The notes under the pieces are model-generated. The model was not told the DNA's origin. It saw only the letters and a list, made by a program, of their open reading frames with translations, and made no database searches. A DNA stretch of 64,000 bases from Marinobacterium jannaschii DSM 6295 (GTDB lineage: Bacteria; Pseudomonadota; Gammaproteobacteria; Pseudomonadales; Balneatricaceae), in assembly GCF_000620085.1 (NCBI RefSeq), contig NZ_KK211068.1, positions 1 to 64,000 on the forward strand. Direction: 5' to 3'. Positions 1-8,664 of the stretch are shown one piece after another. A program made the position numbers and the translations under genes. How positions within the stretch are numbered: position 1 is the first letter of the stretch; each line of letters begins with the position of its first letter.

Positions 1-142
1 CACTATCTGGTAGATTTCTACGCGTTACTCACCCGTCCGCCGCTCGTCAGCAAATAGCAAGCTATCTCTGTTACCGCTCGACTTGCATGTGTTAAGCCTA
101 CCGCCAGCGTTCAATCTGAGCCATGATCAAACTCTTCAATTT
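1..142 (-). rRNA. rrs: 16S ribosomal RNA, 5' end only
   Basis: The reverse complement reads the universal 5' start of bacterial 16S rRNA, with the AGAGTTTGATCATGGCTCAG primer-site sequence followed by the conserved GAACGCTGGCGG and AACACATGCAAGTCG blocks. Only about the first 140 bases are in the window; the gene continues past the left edge. The mature 5' end is placed at the AAATTGAAG equivalent near 142 by comparison with E. coli. The gene is transcribed leftward from the promoters at 326-353 and 511-538. Confidence 0.98.
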
Positions 143-283
143 AAGAAGGTCGAAAATCAATAAAAAGGACCTAAATTTGCCTCAAGACCGTTAAACACTA
201 AATGAATTCACTTAGGTTAGCTTATCTTGATAAAGCTTTTGTGCTTCATCCGGACAAGCGCCCACACGAATTATCTGATCAAT

Positions 284-295
284 TTGTTAAAGAGC
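284..295 (-). promoter_or_regulatory. rrn leader boxA antitermination site
   Basis: On the minus strand this reads GCTCTTTAACAA, the boxA sequence of rRNA leaders that loads the NusB/NusE antitermination complex. A boxC-like GTGTGGG follows about 20 bases downstream (262-275 region), as in E. coli rrn leaders. Its place between promoter P2 and the 16S 5' end fits this role. Confidence 0.85.
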
Positions 296-325
296 GTTGA
301 GCCGTTCGGCTCAAGTGAGGCGCAT

Positions 326-353
326 ATTCTAGCGACCTCGCCGGGAGAGTCAA
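326..353 (-). promoter_or_regulatory. rrn promoter P2
   Basis: On the minus strand TTGACT (348-353) and TAGAAT (326-331) are separated by 16 bases, the short spacer typical of rRNA promoters. The bases just after the -10 are GC-rich (GCGCCTC), like a stringent-control discriminator. The promoter lies about 200 bases upstream of the 16S gene. Confidence 0.8.
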
Positions 354-510
354 GCGTTTTTCTGATAAGTTTTTCAAGCTTGTCAGCGCTGGTTTTTCTC
401 CCCGCCTTCTGAACCCTGATTGAAAAATGCTTTTCTTTCAATAAGTTAGAAGACTGTCTTGTGACGTTGTCCGGTGCCGTTCGCGACCCCGCGTCTCAAT
501 GTGGAGGCGT

Positions 511-571
511 ATTCTATAGATCCTGCAGCGGGCGTCAACCGCTAAAAAGAACTTTTTGCCAAAAAACTGTT
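511..571 (-). promoter_or_regulatory. rrn promoter P1 with AT-rich upstream element
   Basis: On the minus strand TTGACG (533-538) and TAGAAT (511-516) are again 16 bases apart, with an ACGCCTCC discriminator. Immediately upstream (about 541-571) are A/T tracts in the position of an UP element, overlapping the stop codon of the preceding gene. The -10 and the spacer length are the same as in P2, so the operon has two near-identical tandem promoters. Confidence 0.8.
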
Positions 572-1558
572 CTATTTTCGCAGTAGCCGGTTTTCCCTAT
601 AGTAACGCAGCGCGCCGGGATGAATCGGAGCGGAAAGTCCATCAGACAACATCTCAGCTTTTCTTAGCCTGGCGAAAGCCGGATGAAGTTTGCGGAACTG
701 ATCAAAGTTCTCAAATACCGCCTTCGTCATCAGATATACCGTCTCTTCACTTACTTCAGACGAGACCACCAGCGTAGCGCCAACACCAAATGTGTCTATA
801 TCATCCGGATTACCACGATACATACCTCCGGGGATTTTCGCCTCCCGGTAGTAGCCACTATTATCTAGCAGGCGCTCGATCAGCTTACCTTTTAACGGGA
901 TGATGGCGCTATCGCAGGCAGTTGTTGCTTCTTTAATAGCCCCGCTTGGATGGCCAACGGTATAGACGAATGCATCTACCTCGCCGGTACAAAGTACGCC
1001 GGCCTGTTCGGCAGAATCAAACTCAGTAACCTGGGAAAAGTCTTTGTCACTCCAGCCGTTAATTTTCATCAACTCGCGCATCATTCCACGATGGCCGGAT
1101 CCTATAGCGCCTATATTGATACGCTTGCCGCGCAAGTCTTCAAACCGGGTAACACCGGAATCACTGCGGGCGACCAGAGTAAATGGCTCGGCGTATAGAG
1201 AGAATACTGAACGCAGTTCTTTATCCGCTCCGGCTTGTGAGAACTCTGCCACACCATTGACGGCCTTGTATTGGATATCGGACTGTACAATAGCGAAATC
1301 CAGTTCCCGGCTACGGATAGCCTGAATGTTGTAGACAGAGCCTTCTGTCGCTTCTACAGCACAACGCAGGCCATGCTGGCGACGCGCTTTATTCATCAGC
1401 CGGCAAATAGCGCCTCCCGTGGGGTAATAGACGCCGGTAACACCGCCGGTGCCTACTGTTACAAAGCCGCTATTGACTGCGCTGCTGCCAGCCGCGACCG
1501 CACTCATACCGAAAAGCGAACCAACCAGTAGAGTGGTAAAGAAGTTTAAACTCGCCAT
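572..1558 (-). CDS. TAXI-family TRAP transporter substrate-binding protein
   Basis: This 328-residue protein begins with a typical Sec signal peptide (about residues 1-24, ending SAVAAGSSA). It then has the TAXI-family hallmark TVGTGGVTGVYYPTGGAIC, so it should be a periplasmic solute-binding subunit of a TRAP transporter. The start is set at the ATG at 1558, which has GGGAG nine bases upstream; an in-frame codon further upstream lacks a ribosome site. TAXI proteins usually lie beside a fused DctQM membrane subunit. None is present here; the neighbours are aceK and an rRNA operon, so it is an orphan whose membrane partner must be elsewhere. The ligand cannot be predicted (glutamate and other carboxylates are known for the family). 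Confidence 0.88.
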   Translation of the reverse strand: MASLNFFTTLLVGSLFGMSAVAAGSSAVNSGFVTVGTGGVTGVYYPTGGAICRLMNKARRQHGLRCAVEATEGSVYNIQAIRSRELDFAIVQSDIQYKAVNGVAEFSQAGADKELRSVFSLYAEPFTLVARSDSGVTRFEDLRGKRINIGAIGSGHRGMMRELMKINGWSDKDFSQVTEFDSAEQAGVLCTGEVDAFVYTVGHPSGAIKEATTACDSAIIPLKGKLIERLLDNSGYYREAKIPGGMYRGNPDDIDTFGVGATLVVSSEVSEETVYLMTKAVFENFDQFRKLHPAFARLRKAEMLSDGLSAPIHPGALRYYRENRLLRK

Positions 1559-1704
1559 ATTCTGCTCCCATGAGGCGAACGCAGTCCTTTGCAGGAACAC
1601 GGCTCTCCAGCTTTCCTCGTTATTCCAAACTTATATTCCGCCAAGATTAGCATAGAATATTCTGCTCTATTACTCCCCAACAGCGGCCGCGAACCTTCTC
1701 AACG

Positions 1705-3447
1705 CTACTTCGAGCACACCCGGCTAAAGCGCCGTATCTTACGATAGGGAAAGACATCAATAATCTCCCCTGCCTCGACCTGCTTCTGCATCTCTTTCCA
1801 GAAACTGACATCCAGCAGGTCGCCATGCAGTTCGTTAAACAGCTTCCTGACCCGGCGATCACAGGCAGTTAATATGCTGAACTCTTCCGGAAACACATCA
1901 TTGATCCCGACGGAGTACCAGGGTTCGCCGGATAACTCCTGTTCAGGATAAAGCGGCTCAGGAATCCGGCGAAAGTTGCATTCGGTCAGGTAGGATATTT
2001 CATCGTAGTCATAGAACACGACCCTGCCATGACGGGTCACACCAAAGTTCTTAAACAACATATCACCGGCAAATATATTGGCTGCGGCCAGCTGCTTAAT
2101 CGCCTTACCGTATTCGTTGATGGCGTGAAACAACTGGTACTGATCCTGATGCAGTAACGCCTGATCGATATACAGATTGAGTGGTGTCATGCGCCGCTCG
2201 GTCCAGAGGTGACTAATTCTTACCTCATCCTCAGTCACCTGCACAGAACTGGCGGCAACCGACTGCAGTTCGTCAATCAACGCCTGGGAAAAACGTTTAC
2301 GGGGGAAACTGAAATTTCGGAACTCCTGTGTATCTGCCATCCGCCCGACCCGATCGTGGCGTTTCACCAGATGATAACGCTCTACTACGATCTGCCGGGT
2401 GACATTCTTTGATGAACTAAAGCGATCCTTAATGATTTTAAAGACTATGGGGTAGGAAGGCAGCGTAAACACCGTCATCACCATTCCCTTTATCCCCGGT
2501 GCAATCTCAAACAGATCTTCGGAGCCCGCCAGGTGATCAATAAAGTCGCGGTAGAACTCTGCCTTGCCCTGTTTATAAAAGCCGATCGAACTATATAGCT
2601 CAGCCCGTGACTTGGCGGGAATCAGGGAGTGAAGAAAGCGGATAAATTCCGAGGGAACATTCACATCCACCATGAAGTATGAGCGGGTAAAACTGAAGAT
2701 GATCGATACTTCATTTTCTTCGCTGATCGCAGTATCTATATAAGCCGCGCCATTACCGTTATTCAGTACAGGTAACACAAACGGTAAGGCCTGACCGGCA
2801 ACGTGCACCCGCCCCACCAGATAGGCGGCTTTGTTCCGATAGAACACGCTCTTAATCACATCGACTGAGGTCATGCCGGAAGCATAGGCGGCACGCTGAT
2901 TGGAACAGATATAGCGAGCCAGGTTGCGTAGATCCCGCCTTTTGTTCTCCCACGGGATATTAAATCGATAGTCATCTAACAGACGTCGCAGCATTGCGAC
3001 CAGGCCTCCTGCCCTGACGTGGTAGGTGCGATAGATCTGATCACCGGAATGGATTTCCCGCCCCTCCAGCAGGGAGCGTACAAACATATGCTTATTGTCC
3101 AGCTGAAGATAGCGGGAAAGACTACAGTAAACTGAATTGAAGAAGGTTTCGGCCAGCTCCAGGTCTGTCAGGCTGCTAATCAGGCGAAGATACTCTGCCC
3201 GCGCCGCTTGCCAGGTTTCCGGACGGTGTATCTCATCAGCAAGCTGAGCTTCCAGCGCCGCCACAGTTGCTTTGACGCTGTCCTGATAGAGATCGATCCG
3301 TGCCGCTGAGACCTGTTGTATATCACTCCAGCGCGCCTGCTCAAAACGCTCCCGTGCCCCCGCCGTCAGGCCCTGAAAGCTCAAGCGGTAGTCAGCAAAG
3401 TGTTGGAAGATCGAATCGGCAATCTGAACAGTCGCTCCGGTTGTCAT
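1705..3447 (-). CDS. aceK: Isocitrate dehydrogenase kinase/phosphatase AceK
   Basis: The 580-residue product matches AceK along its length (E. coli AceK is 578 residues), with the characteristic YPIVFKIIKDRF and QEFRNFSFPRKRFS segments of the kinase core. AceK reversibly phosphorylates isocitrate dehydrogenase and so shifts carbon from the TCA cycle to the glyoxylate bypass in the cytoplasm. The start is the ATG at 3447 with GGAGGGGAG just upstream; a TTG one codon earlier is in frame. In enterics aceK follows aceB and aceA, but here it stands alone, divergent from pfkA. The spacing leaves room for separate promoters in the 170-base gap. Confidence 0.96.
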   Translation of the reverse strand: MTTGATVQIADSIFQHFADYRLSFQGLTAGARERFEQARWSDIQQVSAARIDLYQDSVKATVAALEAQLADEIHRPETWQAARAEYLRLISSLTDLELAETFFNSVYCSLSRYLQLDNKHMFVRSLLEGREIHSGDQIYRTYHVRAGGLVAMLRRLLDDYRFNIPWENKRRDLRNLARYICSNQRAAYASGMTSVDVIKSVFYRNKAAYLVGRVHVAGQALPFVLPVLNNGNGAAYIDTAISEENEVSIIFSFTRSYFMVDVNVPSEFIRFLHSLIPAKSRAELYSSIGFYKQGKAEFYRDFIDHLAGSEDLFEIAPGIKGMVMTVFTLPSYPIVFKIIKDRFSSSKNVTRQIVVERYHLVKRHDRVGRMADTQEFRNFSFPRKRFSQALIDELQSVAASSVQVTEDEVRISHLWTERRMTPLNLYIDQALLHQDQYQLFHAINEYGKAIKQLAAANIFAGDMLFKNFGVTRHGRVVFYDYDEISYLTECNFRRIPEPLYPEQELSGEPWYSVGINDVFPEEFSILTACDRRVRKLFNELHGDLLDVSFWKEMQKQVEAGEIIDVFPYRKIRRFSRVCSK

Positions 3448-3620
3448 CAACTCCCCTCCCTAATATAACGGCCGTCAATCCCGTTAAGTCTAGCCACTGT
3501 TACTTGCAAAGACAGTCACATATTGCAATCAAAAACCCAGGCCTATTGTGCTTTCGATTTGCCATATTAGCGTCAACATCCGAAGCTAGACTTAAGAGAT
3601 CACCATTCAAGGAGGTCTGT

Positions 3621-4625
3621 ATGCTTTATATGCCGGAGTTAAGCATCTCCCGCTCGCTGAGCGCGATTGCGGTTCTGACCAGTGGTGGAGACAGTCCCGG
3701 AATGAACCCCGCGATCCGGGCAGTGACTCGTGCCGCCCTGAATCAGGGCATCAGGGTTTATGGCGTAAACAAAGGCTACAGCGGACTGATCATTGGTGAT
3801 CTGCACGAAATGAGCAGCGCCTCAGTAACCAACATCATACAAAGAGGCGGTACTGTATTAAAAAGTGACCGCTGCGAAGCCTTCAAAGACCCCTCCATTC
3901 GCCGACAGGCCGCCGAGATTCTGAAGAGCCATGGTATCGAGGGCCTGGTGGTTATCGGCGGAGACGGCTCACTGACCGGAGCCCAGCTGCTGGCAGAAGA
4001 GTCCTCTATCGCCGTTGTTGGCCTGCCAGGAACGATCGATAACGACATTTTTGGCAGCGATGACACTATAGGCTTTGATACCGCCGTTAACACCGCACTG
4101 GATGCGATCGACAAGATCCGGGACACCGCCCTTTCCCACGAAAGGCTGTTTCTGGTGGAAGTGATGGGGCGTAACTCAGGCTTTATCGCCACCCAGGTGG
4201 GCATCGCCTGCGGTGCCGAGATGATCGTGGTTCCCGAATACCCGGTCAACATCAACCAGGCATCAATCGAACTGGCCGACTCCCACTCCAGCGGCTGTGG
4301 CGCCAGCGGTATTATCGTCGTGGCCGAAGGGCCGGTTCCGGGACTGACCTACCGGCTGGCACAGGAGCTGGGTCAGCATGGGCCTGAGCCTCGGGTCTGC
4401 ATACTCGGTCATATTCAACGCGGTGGTCAGCCTTCCGGTCACGACCGTGTACTGGCATCCTGTCTCGGCACAGCGGCCGTTGATCACCTGCGGGCGGGGA
4501 TCAGTAACGTCATGCTGGGTATCCGCGAAAACCAGGTATGTGAAGTCCCCTTAAGGGATGTGGTTGAACGGACTAAGAAGCTGGATCGCCGATTATTCGA
4601 TACCGCTACATTGCTGCATAAATAG
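3621..4625 (+). CDS. pfkA: ATP-dependent 6-phosphofructokinase
   Basis: This 334-residue enzyme phosphorylates fructose 6-phosphate in glycolysis. It shows GGDSPGMN at about 22-29, GGDGS at 113-117, the catalytic PGTIDND at 136-142, VEVMGRNSG and GHIQRGG. The Gly residues in GGDGS and PGTIDND are those of ATP-using enzymes; pyrophosphate-dependent forms carry Asp and Lys there. The start is the ATG at 3621, five bases after a strong AAGGAGGT site (3609-3616). The N terminus is about a dozen residues longer than E. coli PfkA. It is divergent from aceK and followed by zapE after 44 bases with no visible terminator. Confidence 0.95.
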   Translation: MLYMPELSISRSLSAIAVLTSGGDSPGMNPAIRAVTRAALNQGIRVYGVNKGYSGLIIGDLHEMSSASVTNIIQRGGTVLKSDRCEAFKDPSIRRQAAEILKSHGIEGLVVIGGDGSLTGAQLLAEESSIAVVGLPGTIDNDIFGSDDTIGFDTAVNTALDAIDKIRDTALSHERLFLVEVMGRNSGFIATQVGIACGAEMIVVPEYPVNINQASIELADSHSSGCGASGIIVVAEGPVPGLTYRLAQELGQHGPEPRVCILGHIQRGGQPSGHDRVLASCLGTAAVDHLRAGISNVMLGIRENQVCEVPLRDVVERTKKLDRRLFDTATLLHK

Positions 4626-4669
4626 AGATATCTGGTTCCGCTGCCAGTGAATGGTTATGATGGCGCGCT

Positions 4670-5815
4670 ATGAGCGCCTCAGATATACAACTCAGCTACC
4701 AGCAGTTACTGCAGAGCGGCCTGACACCCGATCCGGCCCAGCAGGCGGCCGTTGCCGCTCTCTTCAGCCTGCAGCAACGCCTGCCCGACAAACCGTCCCG
4801 GCTGCGCAAACCGCTGCCGGTAACGGGCCTCTATCTCTGGGGGCCCGTGGGCAGGGGGAAAACCTTGTTAATGGACCTGTTCTACCAGTCACTGGACCAG
4901 AGCACTGCACTACGCCTGCACTTTCACCGTTTTATGGCGCTGATGCATCGGCAACTTACCGAGCTGAGCGGCACCAAAGATCCGCTGCGGCAGATCGCCC
5001 GCGACCTGGCTCAGCGTTACCGGGTGCTGTGCTTTGATGAGTTCTTTGTTTCTGATATCGGCGATGCCATGCTGCTGGGACGGCTGTTCGATTATCTGTT
5101 TGATAGCGGCATCGCCATTGTCACCACCTCAAACTGCCACCCGGATATGCTGTACCGCGACGGCCTGCAGCGCGATCGCTTCCTACCGGCCATTACCGCG
5201 ATAAAAAAGCAGATGCAGATCCACCAGCTGGATGGGGGCTGCGACCACCGCCGGCGCATGCTCAGCCAGAGTCGTGCTTACTTCGTTGATAACGCCGCCG
5301 CACTCTCTGCGCTTTTCCCCGTCCCGGCCGGATCACAGACGATAGAACTGTGCCAGCGCCCGCTGCTCTGCAATGGCCTGCATGATGGCCATATCTGGTT
5401 TGATTTCAAACACCTCTGCGAAAGTCCCCGCAGCGCACTGGATTACATCGAACTGGCACAGCGCTTCCACACGGTTTTGCTCAGCGGTGTCCCGGTCCTG
5501 AGCGGACAGGCCCGTGAACGGATTAAGGCCCGCGGCACCGAGGATGGCAGCTATAGTGTCACCGCAACCGGTAACCGGCAGGTCCGACTGGGACGTTCAG
5601 ATGACGCAACCCGGCGCTTTATCAGCCTGATAGACGAGCTTTACGATCGCCGCGTTAACCTATTTATCAACGCCGCCGTGCCGCTGGAGCAGCTGTACAG
5701 CGGAGAACACCTGGCATTTGAATTTGAGCGCACGCGCAGTCGCCTGATCGAGATGGCCTCGGTAGAATACCAGTCTGAAGCTGCATTGCATCAGACCGAA
5801 ACCCATTTCATTTAG
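4670..5815 (+). CDS. zapE: Cell division protein ZapE (AFG1-like ATPase)
   Basis: The 381-residue protein is an AFG1/ZapE-family P-loop ATPase, with a Walker A GPVGRGKT at 58-65, a Walker B LCFDEFFVSD near 120 and the family segment TTSNCHPDMLYRDGLQR. In E. coli ZapE acts with the divisome at the inner membrane and affects Z-ring stability, especially at high temperature or low oxygen. No strong ribosome site precedes the ATG at 4670. The next gene begins 35 bases downstream, so the following envelope genes may be co-transcribed with it. Confidence 0.93.
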   Translation: MSASDIQLSYQQLLQSGLTPDPAQQAAVAALFSLQQRLPDKPSRLRKPLPVTGLYLWGPVGRGKTLLMDLFYQSLDQSTALRLHFHRFMALMHRQLTELSGTKDPLRQIARDLAQRYRVLCFDEFFVSDIGDAMLLGRLFDYLFDSGIAIVTTSNCHPDMLYRDGLQRDRFLPAITAIKKQMQIHQLDGGCDHRRRMLSQSRAYFVDNAAALSALFPVPAGSQTIELCQRPLLCNGLHDGHIWFDFKHLCESPRSALDYIELAQRFHTVLLSGVPVLSGQARERIKARGTEDGSYSVTATGNRQVRLGRSDDATRRFISLIDELYDRRVNLFINAAVPLEQLYSGEHLAFEFERTRSRLIEMASVEYQSEAALHQTETHFI

Positions 5816-5850
5816 CACTACCCAAAGGGCTGCCACAGCAGAGGATCGCC

Positions 5851-6444
5851 ATGAGGCACCGCATTACCAGACTCCTGAAGCGTCTCTGGGCGCGCATTGT
5901 TTATTGCAACAATGCGGTCTGCATCTATCAGATCAGCATTAAGGATCATCAGGATGTAAGCCAGGAACTGGATATTGAGATCGCAGCGCCGGAGAAGCTA
6001 ATACAGCTGGCCGATGAGTGGGATTACTTCGCCCACCGGCAGGCGATGGTCAGGACCCGTTACCAACAGGGGGATCGCTGTTTCCTGGCTTATGACCAGC
6101 AGCGCCTCGCCCATGTTATCTGGTACCGCATGCGTAATGAGATCGATGCCAGTTATGAACTTGGCAGTAAAGGCCGCCTGCCGCTACCGGATCAGGAGTT
6201 GATCCTCTATGATGCCTGGACGCCTGCACCTATGCGCAGCAGAGGCTACTACGCAAGAACCATGACACAGATTCTGCCACAATGCTTTAGTATCAGCCCG
6301 CGGGTCTGGATCTACAGCCTGAGTGATAACTATGCCTCACTCAGGGGGATTGAAAACTCAGGCTTCAGCTTACGTCATCGTCTACAACGAATACGCTGGT
6401 TTGGCCTGAAAGAAACCCTTTCTCTCAGCGCCATTGATTCGTAA
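5851..6444 (+). CDS. GNAT-like acetyltransferase, envelope-associated (putative)
   Basis: This 197-residue protein has no single diagnostic motif. Its overall pattern (an alpha/beta core with a strand reading VWIYSLSDNYASLRGIENSGF near the C terminus) is that of a GNAT N-acyltransferase, where the 'N..S...I...GF' segment is the usual end of the acyl-CoA site. It is basic at the N terminus and has no signal peptide. It lies 17 bases before a polysaccharide deacetylase and close to a second acyltransferase, which suggests modification of an envelope polysaccharide or lipid-linked sugar. That role is inferred from context only. Confidence 0.6.
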   Translation: MRHRITRLLKRLWARIVYCNNAVCIYQISIKDHQDVSQELDIEIAAPEKLIQLADEWDYFAHRQAMVRTRYQQGDRCFLAYDQQRLAHVIWYRMRNEIDASYELGSKGRLPLPDQELILYDAWTPAPMRSRGYYARTMTQILPQCFSISPRVWIYSLSDNYASLRGIENSGFSLRHRLQRIRWFGLKETLSLSAIDS

Positions 6445-6461
6445 ACCACGGGAGTTTCATC

Positions 6462-7463
6462 GTGCAGAAACAGGTCAAGAGACTGATCCAGAACACGCTG
6501 GCGTTTGGCCCGATACCGCGACTGATGCAGAAGTTCAGGGATGCTGAGTCTGTCACTATTCTGACTTATCACGGCATTGTCGAAAAACCACTGCCTTTTG
6601 ATGACTGGTGCTTTCTCGATAAACAACGCTTCGAGCAACAGATCCGCTACCTCAGCCGTCACTTCAACCTTGTTAGCATGACTGAAGCCTGTAATGTGCT
6701 GTCCGGAAAACAACCTCACCCGGGAGGTAAGCCCCTGGCGGTGATCACCTTTGATGACGGCTATCAGAACAACTACGATATCGCCCTGCCGATACTGGAA
6801 AAGTACGACGCGCCTGCGACTATCTATCTGGTTTCAGAGCTGGTCGCGACAGAGCGAAATTTCTGGTTTACCCGGCTACTGCAGGCCCTGTGTCAGACTC
6901 GTAAAACAGAAATCATCTGGCACCGGCGTTATCCGCTGTTGAGCGCTACCGACAAGGCTCGCAGTTCCTCTCTGCTGCAACGCGCACTGAAAGACCTGCC
7001 CGCGACAGAGATAGATAAGGCCATCGAGCAGCTGGAACAGGCATTAGACGTATCTCCGCAGCAGTCCGTACCAACCGGCTCGCCATTCCGGATGCTTGAC
7101 CAGGCTTCACTGGATGCCCTGCTACAACATCCCCTGATTGAGTTCGGTGCCCATACGCACAGTCATCATATTCTCAGCCAGCTGAACAGCACGGATAAAC
7201 ACGCCCAGATCGCACGCTCCGTTGAGTCAGTCCGCGAACTGACCGGTGAGAGCTGTCAGCACTTCGCATTCCCCAACGGCGCGCCTCAGGACTACGACCA
7301 GGAATCTATTGATCTGCTGAAGGGTCAACAGATTCATAGCGCCGTCACTATGTCGCCCGGCCCGGCCCGGCCCGGTGATGATATGTTGCGCCTTAAACGT
7401 TACCCTATCGGCACAGACACCCGCTTTCCCCGATTTAAACTGATGGTGCATCATATTGTCTGA
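6462..7463 (+). CDS. Polysaccharide deacetylase (NodB-homology) family protein
   Basis: The 333-residue product contains the NodB-homology signature: the ILTYHGIV strand near the N terminus, the metal-binding ITFDDGYQNNY motif at about 95-105, and FGAHTHSHHILS near 230, which supplies the second histidine pair. Enzymes of this fold remove N- or O-acetyl groups from chitin-like sugars, peptidoglycan or exopolysaccharide. No signal peptide is seen, so it may act in the cytoplasm or at the inner face of the membrane. Translation starts at GTG 6462 with GGAG eight bases upstream. The stop overlaps the start of the next gene by 8 bases, indicating translational coupling. Confidence 0.88.
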   Translation: MQKQVKRLIQNTLAFGPIPRLMQKFRDAESVTILTYHGIVEKPLPFDDWCFLDKQRFEQQIRYLSRHFNLVSMTEACNVLSGKQPHPGGKPLAVITFDDGYQNNYDIALPILEKYDAPATIYLVSELVATERNFWFTRLLQALCQTRKTEIIWHRRYPLLSATDKARSSSLLQRALKDLPATEIDKAIEQLEQALDVSPQQSVPTGSPFRMLDQASLDALLQHPLIEFGAHTHSHHILSQLNSTDKHAQIARSVESVRELTGESCQHFAFPNGAPQDYDQESIDLLKGQQIHSAVTMSPGPARPGDDMLRLKRYPIGTDTRFPRFKLMVHHIV

Positions 7464-8598
7464 GCTAAAGGAACTGCCTCCGCTGAGTGACTTGAAAATT
7501 GCGGTCTTTAACGACTTCGATGCAGCACGCCCCCACTGGCTGGAGCTTGAAAAAACAGGAAGTTACTTCGCTTTTCAGAGTTACGACTGGCTGGCCAACT
7601 GGTATCAGTTTATCGGTCAGCATGAAACCGAGCAGCTCTGCATCGCCTCTGTCTGCTCGGGTAAGACGCCGCTGATGCTGATGCCTTTTATTATCCGGCG
7701 TCAGCATGGTCTGCGTATTCTCTGCTGGGCCGGCGGTATTGTGACCGACTACCAGGCGCCTTTGCTGGCAGCAGCGACAGACAAGATCACCCGACATCAG
7801 TGGCCGGCTCTCTGGGCCAGCATCAAATCGCAACTGCCTCCATTTGATGCCGCCCGCCTGCTGAATCAACCGGAACATATCGACGCCGTCGAAAACCCTT
7901 TTCTGTGGTTACAGAAACTCCCCTATGCCGAAAGCCACGCCGCCCTCATCGGCAGCGACTGGAACAGTTATTACCAGTCTAAGGTAAAAAAGCGCATTCG
8001 CCAGGATTCCAGGCGCCAGCGCAAACGACTGGCGGAAATCGGTGAAGTCAGCTTTGTTGTAGCCGAGAATCCACAACAGGCCGAGCAGTTCACCCGGGCT
8101 ATGATCGAGCAGAAACGACGCCGTTATCATGAAACCGGTGTGACCGACATACTGGCTGCTGATAGCTACCAACAGTTCTACCTGTCAGGCGGTCAGCGAC
8201 TGATCGAGCAGGGAAAGGGCCATATCTGTGCGTTGCTGGTCGATGACCAGGTGGTCGCGACTCACTGGGGGATACTGCAGGGCAGGCGTTTCTATTTCCT
8301 GATGCCAACCTATGCGGGTGAAGACTGGAAACGCTACTCCCCGGGGCGGATTCTGCTGGAAGAGCTGATGCAGTGGTGCATCCGCGAAGGTTATGACGTT
8401 TTCGATTTCTCGCTCGGCGGCGAGCAGTACAAGCAGGAATGGTGTAACCAGCAGATGCCGCTATACGAGACACTGGACGCCAACTCGATTAAAGGCCATC
8501 TCTATCTGCTGCTACAGGGCTTCAAACGCCGCCTGCTGGAGAATCCGCAGATTTTCCGACAGGCGATGAAGCTAAGGCACTGGCTACAAAACCGCTAG
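7456..8598 (+). CDS. CelD/BcsL-type GNAT acyltransferase
   Basis: This 380-residue protein resembles the CelD (BcsL) acetyltransferase family found in cellulose and exopolysaccharide loci. It has the aromatic SYDWLANWYQF segment at about 33-43, a basic IRQDSRRQRKRL helix in the middle and a C-terminal GNAT domain (LLEELMQWCIREGYDVFDFS). The start is TTG at 7456, inside the end of the deacetylase gene. Together with the preceding two genes it forms a compact plus-strand group that probably tailors an extracellular polysaccharide. No glycosyltransferase or export gene is visible nearby. A hairpin at 8620-8659 closes the group. Confidence 0.75.
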   Translation: MSELKELPPLSDLKIAVFNDFDAARPHWLELEKTGSYFAFQSYDWLANWYQFIGQHETEQLCIASVCSGKTPLMLMPFIIRRQHGLRILCWAGGIVTDYQAPLLAAATDKITRHQWPALWASIKSQLPPFDAARLLNQPEHIDAVENPFLWLQKLPYAESHAALIGSDWNSYYQSKVKKRIRQDSRRQRKRLAEIGEVSFVVAENPQQAEQFTRAMIEQKRRRYHETGVTDILAADSYQQFYLSGGQRLIEQGKGHICALLVDDQVVATHWGILQGRRFYFLMPTYAGEDWKRYSPGRILLEELMQWCIREGYDVFDFSLGGEQYKQEWCNQQMPLYETLDANSIKGHLYLLLQGFKRRLLENPQIFRQAMKLRHWLQNR

Positions 8599-8619
8599 AG
8601 CTCCGCCTGAAACACTTAG

Positions 8620-8659
8620 CGGATCTGCTGGCCGGCCTCAGAGGCGGTCAGCAGATCCG
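8620..8659. terminator. Hairpin between convergent genes
   Basis: An inverted repeat of 14 bases (8620-8633 with 8646-8659, one G-T pair) surrounds a 12-base loop. It lies between the stops of the convergent acyltransferase and metallo-hydrolase genes. There is no T-tract on either strand, so it may be a weak or factor-assisted bidirectional terminator. Confidence 0.5.
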
Positions 8660-8664
8660 GGCAC

